Of a stretch of DNA of 64,000 nucleotides, positions 10,218 through 21,133 are shown one piece after another. Source of the DNA: Oceanobacter mangrovi (GTDB lineage: Bacteria; Pseudomonadota; Gammaproteobacteria; Pseudomonadales; Oceanobacteraceae). Numbering within the stretch: the first letter of the stretch is position 1; each line of letters starts with the position of its first letter. Made by a program: the position numbers and the translations under genes. The notes below the pieces were generated by a model. It was given only the letters and a program-made list of their open reading frames with translations. It did not search any database and was not told the origin of the DNA. Location: positions 1 to 64,000 of the forward strand of contig NZ_JAHXZR010000015.1 in assembly GCF_019740315.1 (NCBI RefSeq), written 5' to 3'.

Positions 10218-10522
10218 TGTTCAGGTTCTACAAACAGAATCAGAGTTTCGCCATCGCGTACCAGACCCAGGTCTTCGCGGGCTTTTTCTTCCAGAATTGC
10301 CGAGCCGTGGCGCAGGTCTTCAACTTCCAGCTGCATCTGGTGATTGCGATCATCCAGTACCCGAATGTCTTCAGCAATACGACCGATGCGCTGATCCAGC
10401 TCACGACTGGCCAACACCCCGCTGTCATCCCACCAGATGCGGAATTGCAGCAACAGCGCAAGTACCAGTCCGACTGCCAGCAAAATCCGTTGGGTCATCA
10501 CACTCATAGGCTGCTCCGTCAT
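10214..10522 (-). CDS. ftsB: Cell division protein FtsB
   Basis: FtsB is a small single-pass inner membrane protein that joins FtsL and FtsQ in the divisome. The 102-residue product has one N-terminal membrane segment (ILLAVGLVLALLLQFRIWW) followed by a coiled coil (residues about 35-75) and a short acidic tail. A good AGGAG precedes the first ATG; a second ATG five codons later also has GGAG, so the exact start is slightly uncertain. It lies between eno and ispD, its standard position. Confidence 0.93.
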   Translation of the reverse strand: MTEQPMSVMTQRILLAVGLVLALLLQFRIWWDDSGVLASRELDQRIGRIAEDIRVLDDRNHQMQLEVEDLRHGSAILEEKAREDLGLVRDGETLILFVEPEQ

Positions 10523-10583
10523 CAGCTATCTCCTGTCAGACACTTCCAGCTGGCTGCGACTCAAAACTCACAGCGCTAAAATA

Positions 10584-10613
10584 GACAAAACCGGGCAAAG
10601 GCCCGGTTTTGTC
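10584..10613 (-). terminator. Terminator after eno
   Basis: A perfect stem with 13-nt arms (left arm GACAAAACCGGGC) and an AAAG loop lies just past the eno stop codon. Read on the minus strand it runs into a U-rich stretch, which fits intrinsic termination of eno upstream of ftsB. Confidence 0.75.
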
Positions 10614-10631
10614 ATTCAGGGAAGAGGCGGA

Positions 10632-11963
<1,332 letters not shown>

Positions 11964-11972
11964 TCACGCCAA

Positions 11973-12000
11973 CGCCGTCAGACCGTAAAGTCCGACGGCG
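11973..12000 (-). other. Weak stem-loop between pyrG and eno
   Basis: Seven-nt inverted arms (CGCCGTC and GACGGCG) flank a 14-nt loop in the short gap between pyrG and eno. There is no clear U-tract, so it may be an attenuator or of no consequence. Confidence 0.3.
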
Positions 12001-12023
12001 TGCAAAGGCAAGCTGCCGTTTGG

Positions 12024-14229
<2,206 letters not shown>

Positions 14230-15198
14230 ATGAACACCGCAGCTCCGGCACCTGCCAGCAGAGAACGCATTGGCCTGATATTGGCGTTATGCGCCGCCAC
14301 CCTGTTTTCTACCAAGCCAATCCTGATCAAGTGGCTGTACGAACTGGGCGTCGATACGCTGCCGTTGATGTGGCTACGGCTGTCGATCGCCCTGCCGTTC
14401 TATCTGGTTATCGGCTATGTAGCCCTGCTGAAAATGAAACAACGCCCAACGCTTGCAGCAATTGGTCGCGCCGCATTGGTCGGGATATTGGGCTACTACC
14501 TGGCGTCGTTACTGGACTTGCTCGGCTTGCAGTACGTCAGTGCCCAGCTTGAACGATTGGTGTTGTACGCCTATCCATCACTGGTGGTTTTGCTCGGCAT
14601 CGTGTTTTTTGGCCAGCCGTTTCGGCGCGCCATTCTGCTACCACTGGCGATTACCTACGCGGGTTTGCTGTTTATGTACGGCAATGACCTCAGTATGGTC
14701 AGCCGGGAAGTCTCGAGGGACACCGCCATGGCGTTCGCCAACAATACCGCCGAACTGATCCAGGGTACCTTGCTGGTGATTGGCAGTGCGCTGTCCTTTG
14801 CGCTCTATTTATTACTTAGCAAACGCCGCATTGCCGAACTTGGCAGTGTGATGTTCACCAGTGTCGCCATGACCAGTGCGACGCTGGCAACGCTGATCAA
14901 CAACAGTCTGACTTCAATAATTGAAGGCCAGCCATTGGATCTGCTACCGGATTACAGCCAGACCGTTTGGCTGGGAGTTCTGGCACTGGCCATTCTCGCC
15001 ACCGTGATTCCATCTTTTCTGGTCAGCACAGCCATTGCCCGTATTGGGCCAGAAAAAACCAGCATGAGCGGCACATTGGGGCCGGTTACCACAACGCTGT
15101 TGGCAGTCTGGCTGCTGGACGAACCGCTCTCGCTCTACAGCATCGCCGGTATGGTTCTGGTGGTATTCGGGGTATGGAAGCTGAGCAAGGTTAAATAA
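14230..15198 (+). CDS. EamA/DMT-family transporter
   Basis: This is a 322-residue inner membrane protein of the drug/metabolite transporter superfamily. About ten hydrophobic segments are visible, arranged as two EamA repeats (residues about 13-145 and 170-318). An AAGGA ribosome site lies six bases before the ATG. The substrate cannot be read from sequence. The neighbouring argP and argO genes point to amino acid export as one possibility, but this is only proximity. Its 3' end overlaps the convergent argP gene by 8 bp. Confidence 0.85.
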   Translation: MNTAAPAPASRERIGLILALCAATLFSTKPILIKWLYELGVDTLPLMWLRLSIALPFYLVIGYVALLKMKQRPTLAAIGRAALVGILGYYLASLLDLLGLQYVSAQLERLVLYAYPSLVVLLGIVFFGQPFRRAILLPLAITYAGLLFMYGNDLSMVSREVSRDTAMAFANNTAELIQGTLLVIGSALSFALYLLLSKRRIAELGSVMFTSVAMTSATLATLINNSLTSIIEGQPLDLLPDYSQTVWLGVLALAILATVIPSFLVSTAIARIGPEKTSMSGTLGPVTTTLLAVWLLDEPLSLYSIAGMVLVVFGVWKLSKVK

Positions 15199-16084
15199 CC
15201 AGCACCAACGATTGTTGCGCCACTCTGGCGACCGTTTGCCTCAAGGCTTTCAAGGCCGGGCTCTCGGTTTGCCAGTAGTGCCAGTACAAGGGTACGTCGA
15301 GGTAATAACCCGGCACCACTTGCTGCAAGCGACCGTCCTGTAAATATTCCGCTACCTGGATTTCCGGCATCATGCCGTAGCCCAGTCCGGCCAGTGCCAT
15401 GCGGATAAAACCTTCAGACGACGGGCAAATATGGTAGCGGCCGGGTTCCGGCTGCTGCGGCGAAACCGTACGCAGAAACCGGTGTTGCAGCTGATCGTCC
15501 TGGTTAAAAATCAGACTCGGCAGTTGTGACAATGGTGTCGCGGGCTCGACCTGATCGAGCTGATAACGCTGCAAAAACGCCGGACTGGCAAAGGCCCGAT
15601 AGCGCAAGGTGCCAAGCCGCATCGCCAGGCCACCATTCACTGGCGCTTCAGTGGCACAAATGCAGGCCATGACCTCGCCATTTTTCATCCGTCGCAAGCC
15701 AACGTCCTGATCTTCCACCAGTATTTCAAAGTCCATACGCTGAAAATCCGGCGAAGCCGCCAGCGCCTCCGGTAACCAGGTATCGAGGGAATCGGCATTC
15801 ACGGCCAGCCGAATGCGCAAGCTGTGGTTTTCATCTTCCATCGGCAACAACAGCCCCTGCTCCAGCTGGGCCACTTGCTGCAAATGGTTGGCCAGCCGCT
15901 GGCCCAGTTCGGTAGGCCGCGGCGGGGTTGTGCGCAGTAACACCGGCTGGCCGAGCTTGAATTCCAGCTGGCGGATACGCTGGCTGACCGCCGACTGGCT
16001 GATGTTCAAACGCTGGGCGGCACGTTCAAAACCACGAGCTTCAATCACCGCCACCAGCGCTTCGAGCGCCCGATAATCAATCAT
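15191..16084 (-). CDS. argP: LysR-family regulator, ArgP (IciA) type
   Basis: The 297-residue product has an N-terminal winged helix-turn-helix (RGFERAAQRLNISQSAVSQR, residues about 17-36) and a C-terminal effector domain. The opening YRALEALVAVIEARGFERAA and the central sequence match the ArgP family, which senses lysine and arginine and activates the arginine exporter argO. It is divergent from an argO-like gene, the arrangement expected for such a pair. Phased half-sites lie between the two genes and overlap this start codon. Confidence 0.85.
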   Translation of the reverse strand: MIDYRALEALVAVIEARGFERAAQRLNISQSAVSQRIRQLEFKLGQPVLLRTTPPRPTELGQRLANHLQQVAQLEQGLLLPMEDENHSLRIRLAVNADSLDTWLPEALAASPDFQRMDFEILVEDQDVGLRRMKNGEVMACICATEAPVNGGLAMRLGTLRYRAFASPAFLQRYQLDQVEPATPLSQLPSLIFNQDDQLQHRFLRTVSPQQPEPGRYHICPSSEGFIRMALAGLGYGMMPEIQVAEYLQDGRLQQVVPGYYLDVPLYWHYWQTESPALKALRQTVARVAQQSLVLVI

Positions 16085-16126
16085 AAGTTTCTCTTATATT
16101 ACATAAGATTTATTCCTTGGACTTAT
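16083..16126. promoter_or_regulatory. Phased ATAAG/CTTAT half-sites between argP and argO
   Basis: ATAAG or CTTAT occurs at 16083, 16093, 16103 and 16122, the first three exactly one helical turn apart and alternating in orientation. The pair at 16093-16107 has 5-nt arms extended by T/A (TCTTAT and ATAAGA) and contains T-N11-A, the LysR-family operator pattern. This is the likely ArgP control region for argO and for autoregulation. Confidence 0.55.
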
Positions 16127-16210
16127 ATCACCACCACTCGTAACCTGCCAACCATCCGTTGCCTGCAGCCAATCGTGTTTCCCTGATCCCTGTTTCTGGA
16201 CTGAATCACC

Positions 16211-16834
16211 ATGAACGACCTGTTCTTTCAATTTCAACCTGCCCTGACCGGTTTTGCGGTCACCATGGGGCTGATCGTAGCGATCGGCGCCCAGAACGCC
16301 TGGGTGCTGCAAAAGAGTCTGCGCGGAGAAAATCCCTGGACCATTGCCTCGGTTTGTATCGCGCTGGACGTTGTACTGGTTTCCGCCGGGGTGTTTGGCC
16401 TCGACTATATTCAGGGGCGGATTCCCGGGCTGGTGCCGATTTTGACCTGGATGGGTGTTGGCCTGTTGTTATGGCTGGCGGCGCAGGCCTTTGGCCGCGC
16501 CTGGCAAGGTGGCGATACTCTGGTGGCGGCCGGACCGTCAACGCCGGTAAGCCCGTGGCGCAGTGCCGGTCAGGTAATGGCGCTGTCGCTGATTAATCCG
16601 CATGTGTATCTGGATACCGTAGTGCTGATTGGCAGCGTTGGTGCCCAGCAAACGCATCCGGGGGTATTTGTGGTGGGTGCCGGACTGGGCTCGGCGCTGT
16701 GGTTTATCACTCTGGTAAGTGGTGCAAAAAAGCTGCGGCCTTATCTGACTTCAGCACGTCACTGGCAGATTCTGGATAGCGCCACTGGTTCGGTGTTGCT
16801 GCTGGTTGCGCTGTCGATTGCGCCGATCTGGTAA
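16211..16834 (+). CDS. argO: LysE/ArgO-type amino acid exporter
   Basis: This 207-residue inner membrane protein belongs to the LysE/RhtB superfamily. It has the family start FTVTMGLIVAIGAQNAWVLQ-like pattern (here FAVTMGLIVAIGAQNAW) and five to six hydrophobic segments, with the LINPHVYLDTVVLIGS motif in the second half that is characteristic of ArgO/LysE. It would export arginine, lysine or analogues. It is divergent from its probable activator argP. A REP-like hairpin lies just beyond its stop codon. Confidence 0.87.
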   Translation: MNDLFFQFQPALTGFAVTMGLIVAIGAQNAWVLQKSLRGENPWTIASVCIALDVVLVSAGVFGLDYIQGRIPGLVPILTWMGVGLLLWLAAQAFGRAWQGGDTLVAAGPSTPVSPWRSAGQVMALSLINPHVYLDTVVLIGSVGAQQTHPGVFVVGAGLGSALWFITLVSGAKKLRPYLTSARHWQILDSATGSVLLLVALSIAPIW

Positions 16835-16839
16835 GGGCA

Positions 16840-16871
16840 GGTGTATTACGCCTGCAGCGAATACACCCTAC
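16840..16871 (-). repeat. REP-like hairpin (diverged copy, argO/Nif3 gap)
   Basis: On the minus strand this 32-nt element begins with GTAG and folds into a GGTGTATT/AATACACC stem with a different inner part (CGC-TGCAG-GCG). It shares its outer arms and head with the two REP copies at 37013 and 37667. It sits between two convergent genes, the usual place for REP sequences. Confidence 0.7.
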
Positions 16872-16962
16872 CACTGCCGAAGAGTAGACGGGCTAAGCGA
16901 GCGCCATCCAACAGCGCAGTGTCAGATGGCAGCCGCTGCGCGTCTTTATCAGACCTACGGAA

Positions 16963-17733
16963 TCAGACCGGGTTATCGATATCGATAAAAGTCACCTGAA
17001 TACCAAATTCGCTGGCCAGTTGCTGGCCAACCGCCAAAGCACCGTAGCGTTCGGTGGCGTGGTGTCCGGCGCTGAAGAAGTGGGTGCCGGTTTCGCGTGC
17101 CAGATGCACTGCCGGTTCGTTGATTTCGCCGGTAACAAAGGCATCGACTCCGGCATCGACGGCCAGTTGCAGATAGCTTTGGGCACCACCGGTACACCAG
17201 GCGATGGTTTCGATAATGTCTTCGTCTTCACCAATGTGCAGCGGCTGGCGATCGAGTTTTTCGCCAATAAAGGCGGCGAATTCAGCAGCCGTCATCGGCT
17301 GTGGCAACTTGCCAATCAGCCCTGGAGTAGCTGGATTCAACGGATCAATCGGGCCAGTCACGGCCAGCTCCAGCAGATCACCGAGTTGGGCGTTGTTACC
17401 CAGCTCCGGATGTACGTCCAGCGGCAGATGGTAGGCGATCAGGTTAATGTCGTGTGCCAACAGGGCTTTCAGACGTTCGCGCTTGATGCCGGTAAGACAG
17501 GGATTTTCCCCTTTCCAGAAGTAACCGTGATGCACCAGCAGGGTGTCGGCTCCCAGCCCAATAGCTTCTTCTATCAGAGCCTGACTGGCGGTCACACCGG
17601 TGACGATGTGTTGAATGCGCTCTCGTCCTTCGACCTGCAGACCATTGGGACAATAATCATGGATTTTGCGGGACTGTAAGAGATTTTCCAGATAGGTCAG
17701 CAATTGCTGACGATCGATTGCAGCTTCCAACAT
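16963..17733 (-). CDS. Nif3-like dinuclear metal centre protein (YbgI type)
   Basis: This 256-residue protein belongs to the Nif3/YbgI/DUF34 family, which forms toroidal hexamers with a dinuclear metal site. Visible metal-site motifs are LLVHHGYFW (residues about 61-69) and the C-terminal SAGHHATERYG. Cellular function remains unclear for the family; GTP cyclohydrolase-like and phosphatase activities have been proposed. It is divergent from the downstream periplasmic protease, with a 112-bp gap. A GGAG site precedes the ATG. Confidence 0.9.
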   Translation of the reverse strand: MLEAAIDRQQLLTYLENLLQSRKIHDYCPNGLQVEGRERIQHIVTGVTASQALIEEAIGLGADTLLVHHGYFWKGENPCLTGIKRERLKALLAHDINLIAYHLPLDVHPELGNNAQLGDLLELAVTGPIDPLNPATPGLIGKLPQPMTAAEFAAFIGEKLDRQPLHIGEDEDIIETIAWCTGGAQSYLQLAVDAGVDAFVTGEINEPAVHLARETGTHFFSAGHHATERYGALAVGQQLASEFGIQVTFIDIDNPV

Positions 17734-17845
17734 GAAACTCCATAACTGTTTTCGTTATTGTGGCAGTACTGGCAAAATACCGCCTCGCGCCAGCGGTTCG
17801 TTTTTGGTCTGGCGGCGACAGACAACCAGCCTCCGGAGACCCTGC

Positions 17846-19045
17846 ATGGCAAGACACTCGCTCGTTAACACATTGCTCGTGCCTGCACTGGTTGGTCTCT
17901 GCGTCGCCCTGATGGTATTGCTGTGGGCGCCCGGCTGGGTAACGCCACTGCAACCGGCGCTACCCGCAGCCAATGACACAACCACCGCGTCAGTGCTGAC
18001 GACGGACAGCCAGACTGCCGACAGCGGCGACGTGATTGTGCAGCCAACCGTGATTACCAGCTACGCCGATGCGGTCGAACGGGCCGCTCCGGCGGTGGTG
18101 AATATTTATACCAGTAAGGTGGTACGGCGCAAACTGCACCCGCTCTACGATGATCCACTGTTCCGCCGTTTCTTCCAGCAAGACCCGGAGCCGGATGAGC
18201 GCATCCAGTCGAGCCTGGGGTCTGGTGTGATCATGACCTCCGACGGCTATATCCTTACCAATAACCACGTGATCAAGGACGCCGACCAGATTGTTGTCGC
18301 CCTCCACGATGGCCGTGAATCCAAGGCCACCCTGATCGGTACCGACCCGGAAGCCGATCTGGCACTGCTGAAAATTACCCTCGACCAACTGCCACACATT
18401 ACCGCTGCGACCTCGCAGAAGCTGCGGGTCGGTGACGTCGTGCTGGCAATTGGTAACCCGTTTGGGGTTGGCCAGACCGTTACCCAGGGCATTGTTTCCG
18501 CCACTGGCCGTAACCAGCTGGGCCTGAATACCTACGAAAACTATATCCAGACCGACGCTGCCATTAACCCCGGTAACTCCGGCGGCGCCCTGATCAACGC
18601 CCGCGGGGAACTGGTCGGCATCAACACCGCCATCTATTCCCAGAGTGGCGGCAGCGAGGGGATTGGTTTTGCCATTCCGGTCGAACTGGCCGAGCGTACG
18701 GTGAAGGATATTTCTGAACACGGCGTTGCCATTCGTGGCTGGCTCGGTATTGAAGTGCAGGAAGCCACACCCAAATTGTTGTCGGCACTGGCTCTGCCGG
18801 ATGCCCTCAAAGGACTGATTGTGACCGGTATTTATGAAGACGGCCCAGCGGACCATTCCGGCATGACCGTTGGCGATATCATCGTCAAGATCAACGAGCT
18901 TGATGCCAGTGACGCCCGCGCTTCAATGAACCAGATTGCTGCCCTGCGGCCGGGCGACAAGATCCAGCTGGAGTTTATCCGTGACGGCAAGCTGACCCAA
19001 ACGGAAGCCATTGCCGGGCAACGTGGCCAGCCACCCTCTTCCTGA
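17846..19045 (+). CDS. DegS/AlgW-type periplasmic serine protease
   Basis: This 399-residue protein has one N-terminal membrane anchor (residues about 6-28), a trypsin-like domain and one PDZ domain (about 285-385). The catalytic triad is His141 (TNNHVI), Asp171 (EADLALLKI) and Ser245 (NPGNSGGALI). One PDZ and a membrane anchor identify the DegS/AlgW type, which cleaves the anti-sigma factor of the envelope-stress sigma factor when it binds misfolded porin tails. The frame is open upstream for 38 more codons, but the chosen ATG has GGAG seven bases upstream and gives a sensible anchor. Confidence 0.9.
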   Translation: MARHSLVNTLLVPALVGLCVALMVLLWAPGWVTPLQPALPAANDTTTASVLTTDSQTADSGDVIVQPTVITSYADAVERAAPAVVNIYTSKVVRRKLHPLYDDPLFRRFFQQDPEPDERIQSSLGSGVIMTSDGYILTNNHVIKDADQIVVALHDGRESKATLIGTDPEADLALLKITLDQLPHITAATSQKLRVGDVVLAIGNPFGVGQTVTQGIVSATGRNQLGLNTYENYIQTDAAINPGNSGGALINARGELVGINTAIYSQSGGSEGIGFAIPVELAERTVKDISEHGVAIRGWLGIEVQEATPKLLSALALPDALKGLIVTGIYEDGPADHSGMTVGDIIVKINELDASDARASMNQIAALRPGDKIQLEFIRDGKLTQTEAIAGQRGQPPSS

Positions 19046-19128
19046 TTCGCCGCCGCAGCCAGTGCAGACTGGAGCCATTGTCAGCCGGATCAGCAGACTT
19101 ACATACTGACAAACTTCTTGATCGAGGT

Positions 19129-19160
19129 CATAATGATAATTAATCTCAGTTAATTATCAT
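19129..19160. promoter_or_regulatory. Fur-box-like perfect palindrome before the FecI-type gene
   Basis: A perfect 28-bp palindrome (19133-19160) has 11-nt arms (ATGATAATTAA and its complement) around a 6-nt spacer. Read at 19129-19147 it matches the 19-bp Fur consensus at 15 positions. It is in the expected place to shut off this iron-uptake cassette when iron is plentiful. It overlaps an in-frame ATG at 19159, which argues that the true start lies at 19180. Confidence 0.8.
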
Positions 19161-19179
19161 GGCCTCTGACAACCTCAGC

Positions 19180-19722
19180 ATGAAATCCCTCACCAGTCTT
19201 TTTACGGTACTGCGACAACAGGAAAACTCCTTGCTGTATTTCCTGGCCAGTCGGGTCGGCTGCCCTCATACCGCCGCTGACCTGTTACAGCAGCTGACCG
19301 AAAAACTGCTGCGCAAGCCGGATAACAGCGAGATTGAAGACGAAAAAGCCTATTTGTACCAAGCTGCCCGCAACGAGGTGATCAGCCACTTTCGCAGCGA
19401 GCAAAGCCGCCTGAAAAACGAACATGAATACGGCGAGTTGAAGCAGGACGAAGACGGTTATGATGTTGAGGCCGCAGCGCTGGCCAGCTTCAAATTGCAG
19501 CAACTGAATCAACGCTTGCAACAGTTGCCGCCACTGACCCGCGAGGTATTCTGGCGCTACCGCATTGACGGCCAGCGTCAGAAACAGATCGCTGAACAGC
19601 TGGATATCAGCCTGTCGTCGGTGGAGAAACATCTGGCAACCGCCACTCGCTGCTTGCGCCAAAGCCTGCGCGACAGCGAGCAGGGCAATCCAGCCAACCA
19701 CAGTGAATCAGCAGGGCGCTGA
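19180..19722 (+). CDS. FecI-type ECF sigma factor
   Basis: This 180-residue ECF sigma factor has region 2 (LYFLASRVG to YLYQAARNEVISHFR) and region 4 with the helix-turn-helix (YRIDGQRQKQIAEQLDISLSSVEKHL). It would direct transcription of the adjacent TonB receptor gene when the receptor signals iron-chelate uptake. The order sigma, FecR, receptor matches fecIR-type cassettes. The frame extends 7 codons upstream to an ATG inside the Fur palindrome; the internal ATG is preferred. The gap to the next gene is 5 nt, so they are cotranscribed. Confidence 0.88.
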   Translation: MKSLTSLFTVLRQQENSLLYFLASRVGCPHTAADLLQQLTEKLLRKPDNSEIEDEKAYLYQAARNEVISHFRSEQSRLKNEHEYGELKQDEDGYDVEAAALASFKLQQLNQRLQQLPPLTREVFWRYRIDGQRQKQIAEQLDISLSSVEKHLATATRCLRQSLRDSEQGNPANHSESAGR

Positions 19723-19727
19723 GCGAC

Positions 19728-20789
19728 ATGACGGATCAACACTCACAGTTATCGCTGGATGATCAGGCCTTCAGCCTGATTCGCCGTTTTTACGAGGCGG
19801 AATCCACCGAAGCCGCCGCACAGCTGCAACAACAGCTTGAACAATGGCAACAGCAATCCACTGAGCACCGCCAGGCACTGGCACAAGCCAGCGAAGACTG
19901 GCTGTTAATGGGTCAGTTGAGCGACGTCGCCAGCCCCACGTATCAATCTGCCAAACAACCTGCAAACAAAGCTCACACCTGCACTGTTGCCAAGCCCCGT
20001 AGCAACTGGCTTGGAGCCGGTGCAGCACTGGCCGCCATCAGTTGTCTGGCGATTGTCGCCTGCCTGACGCTCTGGCAACAGCCCACCAGCAGCCTCCAGA
20101 CAGCCAGCGCCAGTAGCGCAGCAAACTGGCAACAGCAATTCCGCTCCGGTTACGGTGAGGTTCAGCAGCACACCCTGCCCGATGGCAGTCAGGTGACGCT
20201 GAACTGGGATTCCGAAATAGCCATCGACTTCAGCGCCGAACAACGCAACGTCCGCCTGCTGCATGGCGAAGCTTTTTTTCAGGTCGCCCATAACCCGGCG
20301 CGGCCATTTGTGGTTCAGGCCAATGGTGCCAGAGCCCGCGCTGTCGGTACCGCATTTAATGTCCGCCAACAGGACGATGAACAAGTCACCATTGCAGTCA
20401 CCGAAGGCGTGGTGGCAGTGACTGGCGACAAGCGCCAGTCACTGGTATTGAATGCCAGCCAGCAAGTCGCTGTGTTACAAGGCGTACCCGGTGCCGTACA
20501 GTCACAGCCAGCACAACGCACACTGGCCTGGCAAACTGGCAGCCTGATTTTCGATCAACAGCCACTGGTCGAGGTACTGGCGGAAATCAACCGCTATACC
20601 CGTTACCAGATCGACACCCGCTACCTGCCCAGCCCGCAAGCACCGGTGACTGCCACCTACTTTATCAGCCGCACGGATGAAGCCATTCGATCCCTGATGC
20701 AGCTGTTCCAGCTGCAGGCCGATATGCGTCAGCAAGCCGATGGCAACCATCTGGTATTGCGCCCGGCGTTACGGAAACCCTCGCAGTAG
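19728..20789 (+). CDS. FecR-type anti-sigma factor
   Basis: This 353-residue inner membrane protein has a cytoplasmic N-terminus with the DUF4880-like helical region (QAFSLIRRFYEAES), one membrane segment (LGAGAALAAISCLAIVACLTLW, residues about 91-112), and a periplasmic FecR domain (YGEVQQHTLPDGSQVTLNWDSEI, HGEAFFQVAHNPARPFVV). The C-terminal part (QPLVEVLAEINRYTRYQI) resembles the STN-like region that meets the receptor signalling domain. It would hold the adjacent sigma factor inactive until the receptor signals. Confidence 0.92.
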   Translation: MTDQHSQLSLDDQAFSLIRRFYEAESTEAAAQLQQQLEQWQQQSTEHRQALAQASEDWLLMGQLSDVASPTYQSAKQPANKAHTCTVAKPRSNWLGAGAALAAISCLAIVACLTLWQQPTSSLQTASASSAANWQQQFRSGYGEVQQHTLPDGSQVTLNWDSEIAIDFSAEQRNVRLLHGEAFFQVAHNPARPFVVQANGARARAVGTAFNVRQQDDEQVTIAVTEGVVAVTGDKRQSLVLNASQQVAVLQGVPGAVQSQPAQRTLAWQTGSLIFDQQPLVEVLAEINRYTRYQIDTRYLPSPQAPVTATYFISRTDEAIRSLMQLFQLQADMRQQADGNHLVLRPALRKPSQ

Positions 20790-20830
20790 CAAACCGCTGA
20801 GCGTCAGCCTAACACCGGAAGCACAGCCGC

Positions 20831-21005
20831 CGTCCTGAACTTGCTTCAGGATCCATGCGGCGTTGCAGCCGCTGTATGGAGTCCAGATCCCGCCGGGGCT
20901 CGCCTGGAACGACGACGATTTTCCCAGCCTTCGTCATACCGGACTTGATCCGGTATCCATACGCCCCTGCAACCTTCCACTCGATTTTGGGGCCCGTCTG
21001 GAACG
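20831..21005. repeat. Two-unit intergenic palindromic repeat
   Basis: Two diverged units lie in tandem. Each opens with CGTC, carries a hairpin with a CTTG-containing loop, continues with ATCCAT-x-CG, and ends near CTGGAACG. Unit one has CCTGAA/TTCAGG arms (20834-20850); unit two has ATACCGGA/TCCGGTAT arms (20936-20956). Repeats of this style are common between genes in Proteobacteria. Confidence 0.6.
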
Positions 21006-21071
21006 GCTATGTAATAAAAATCTGAAATTTTTTTACGGGTTTTGATGCTGGCCTGCGTCTCTATATAAAAC

Positions 21072-21105
21072 GCTTTGATTTTGATTCTTATTTGTAAATC
21101 AAAGC
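21072..21105. promoter_or_regulatory. Inverted repeat upstream of the TonB receptor gene
   Basis: Perfect 10-nt arms (GCTTTGATTT and AAATCAAAGC) flank a 14-nt AT-rich spacer, ending 28 nt before the receptor start. It could be an operator for the receptor gene, possibly for Fur or another repressor. It is not a clean Fur box. Confidence 0.45.
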
Positions 21106-21133
21106 AAAGATTATCAGAGAAGGAGCCAGGATC

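Larger units (their letters stand above)
20790..21133. other. Intergenic region between FecR gene and TonB receptor gene
   Basis: The stretch holds two tandem units of a palindromic repeat in its left two thirds and a receptor-proximal inverted repeat near the right end, each entered separately. No protein gene is supported. The right end is AT-rich and carries AGGAG immediately before the TTG start of the receptor. Confidence 0.6.
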
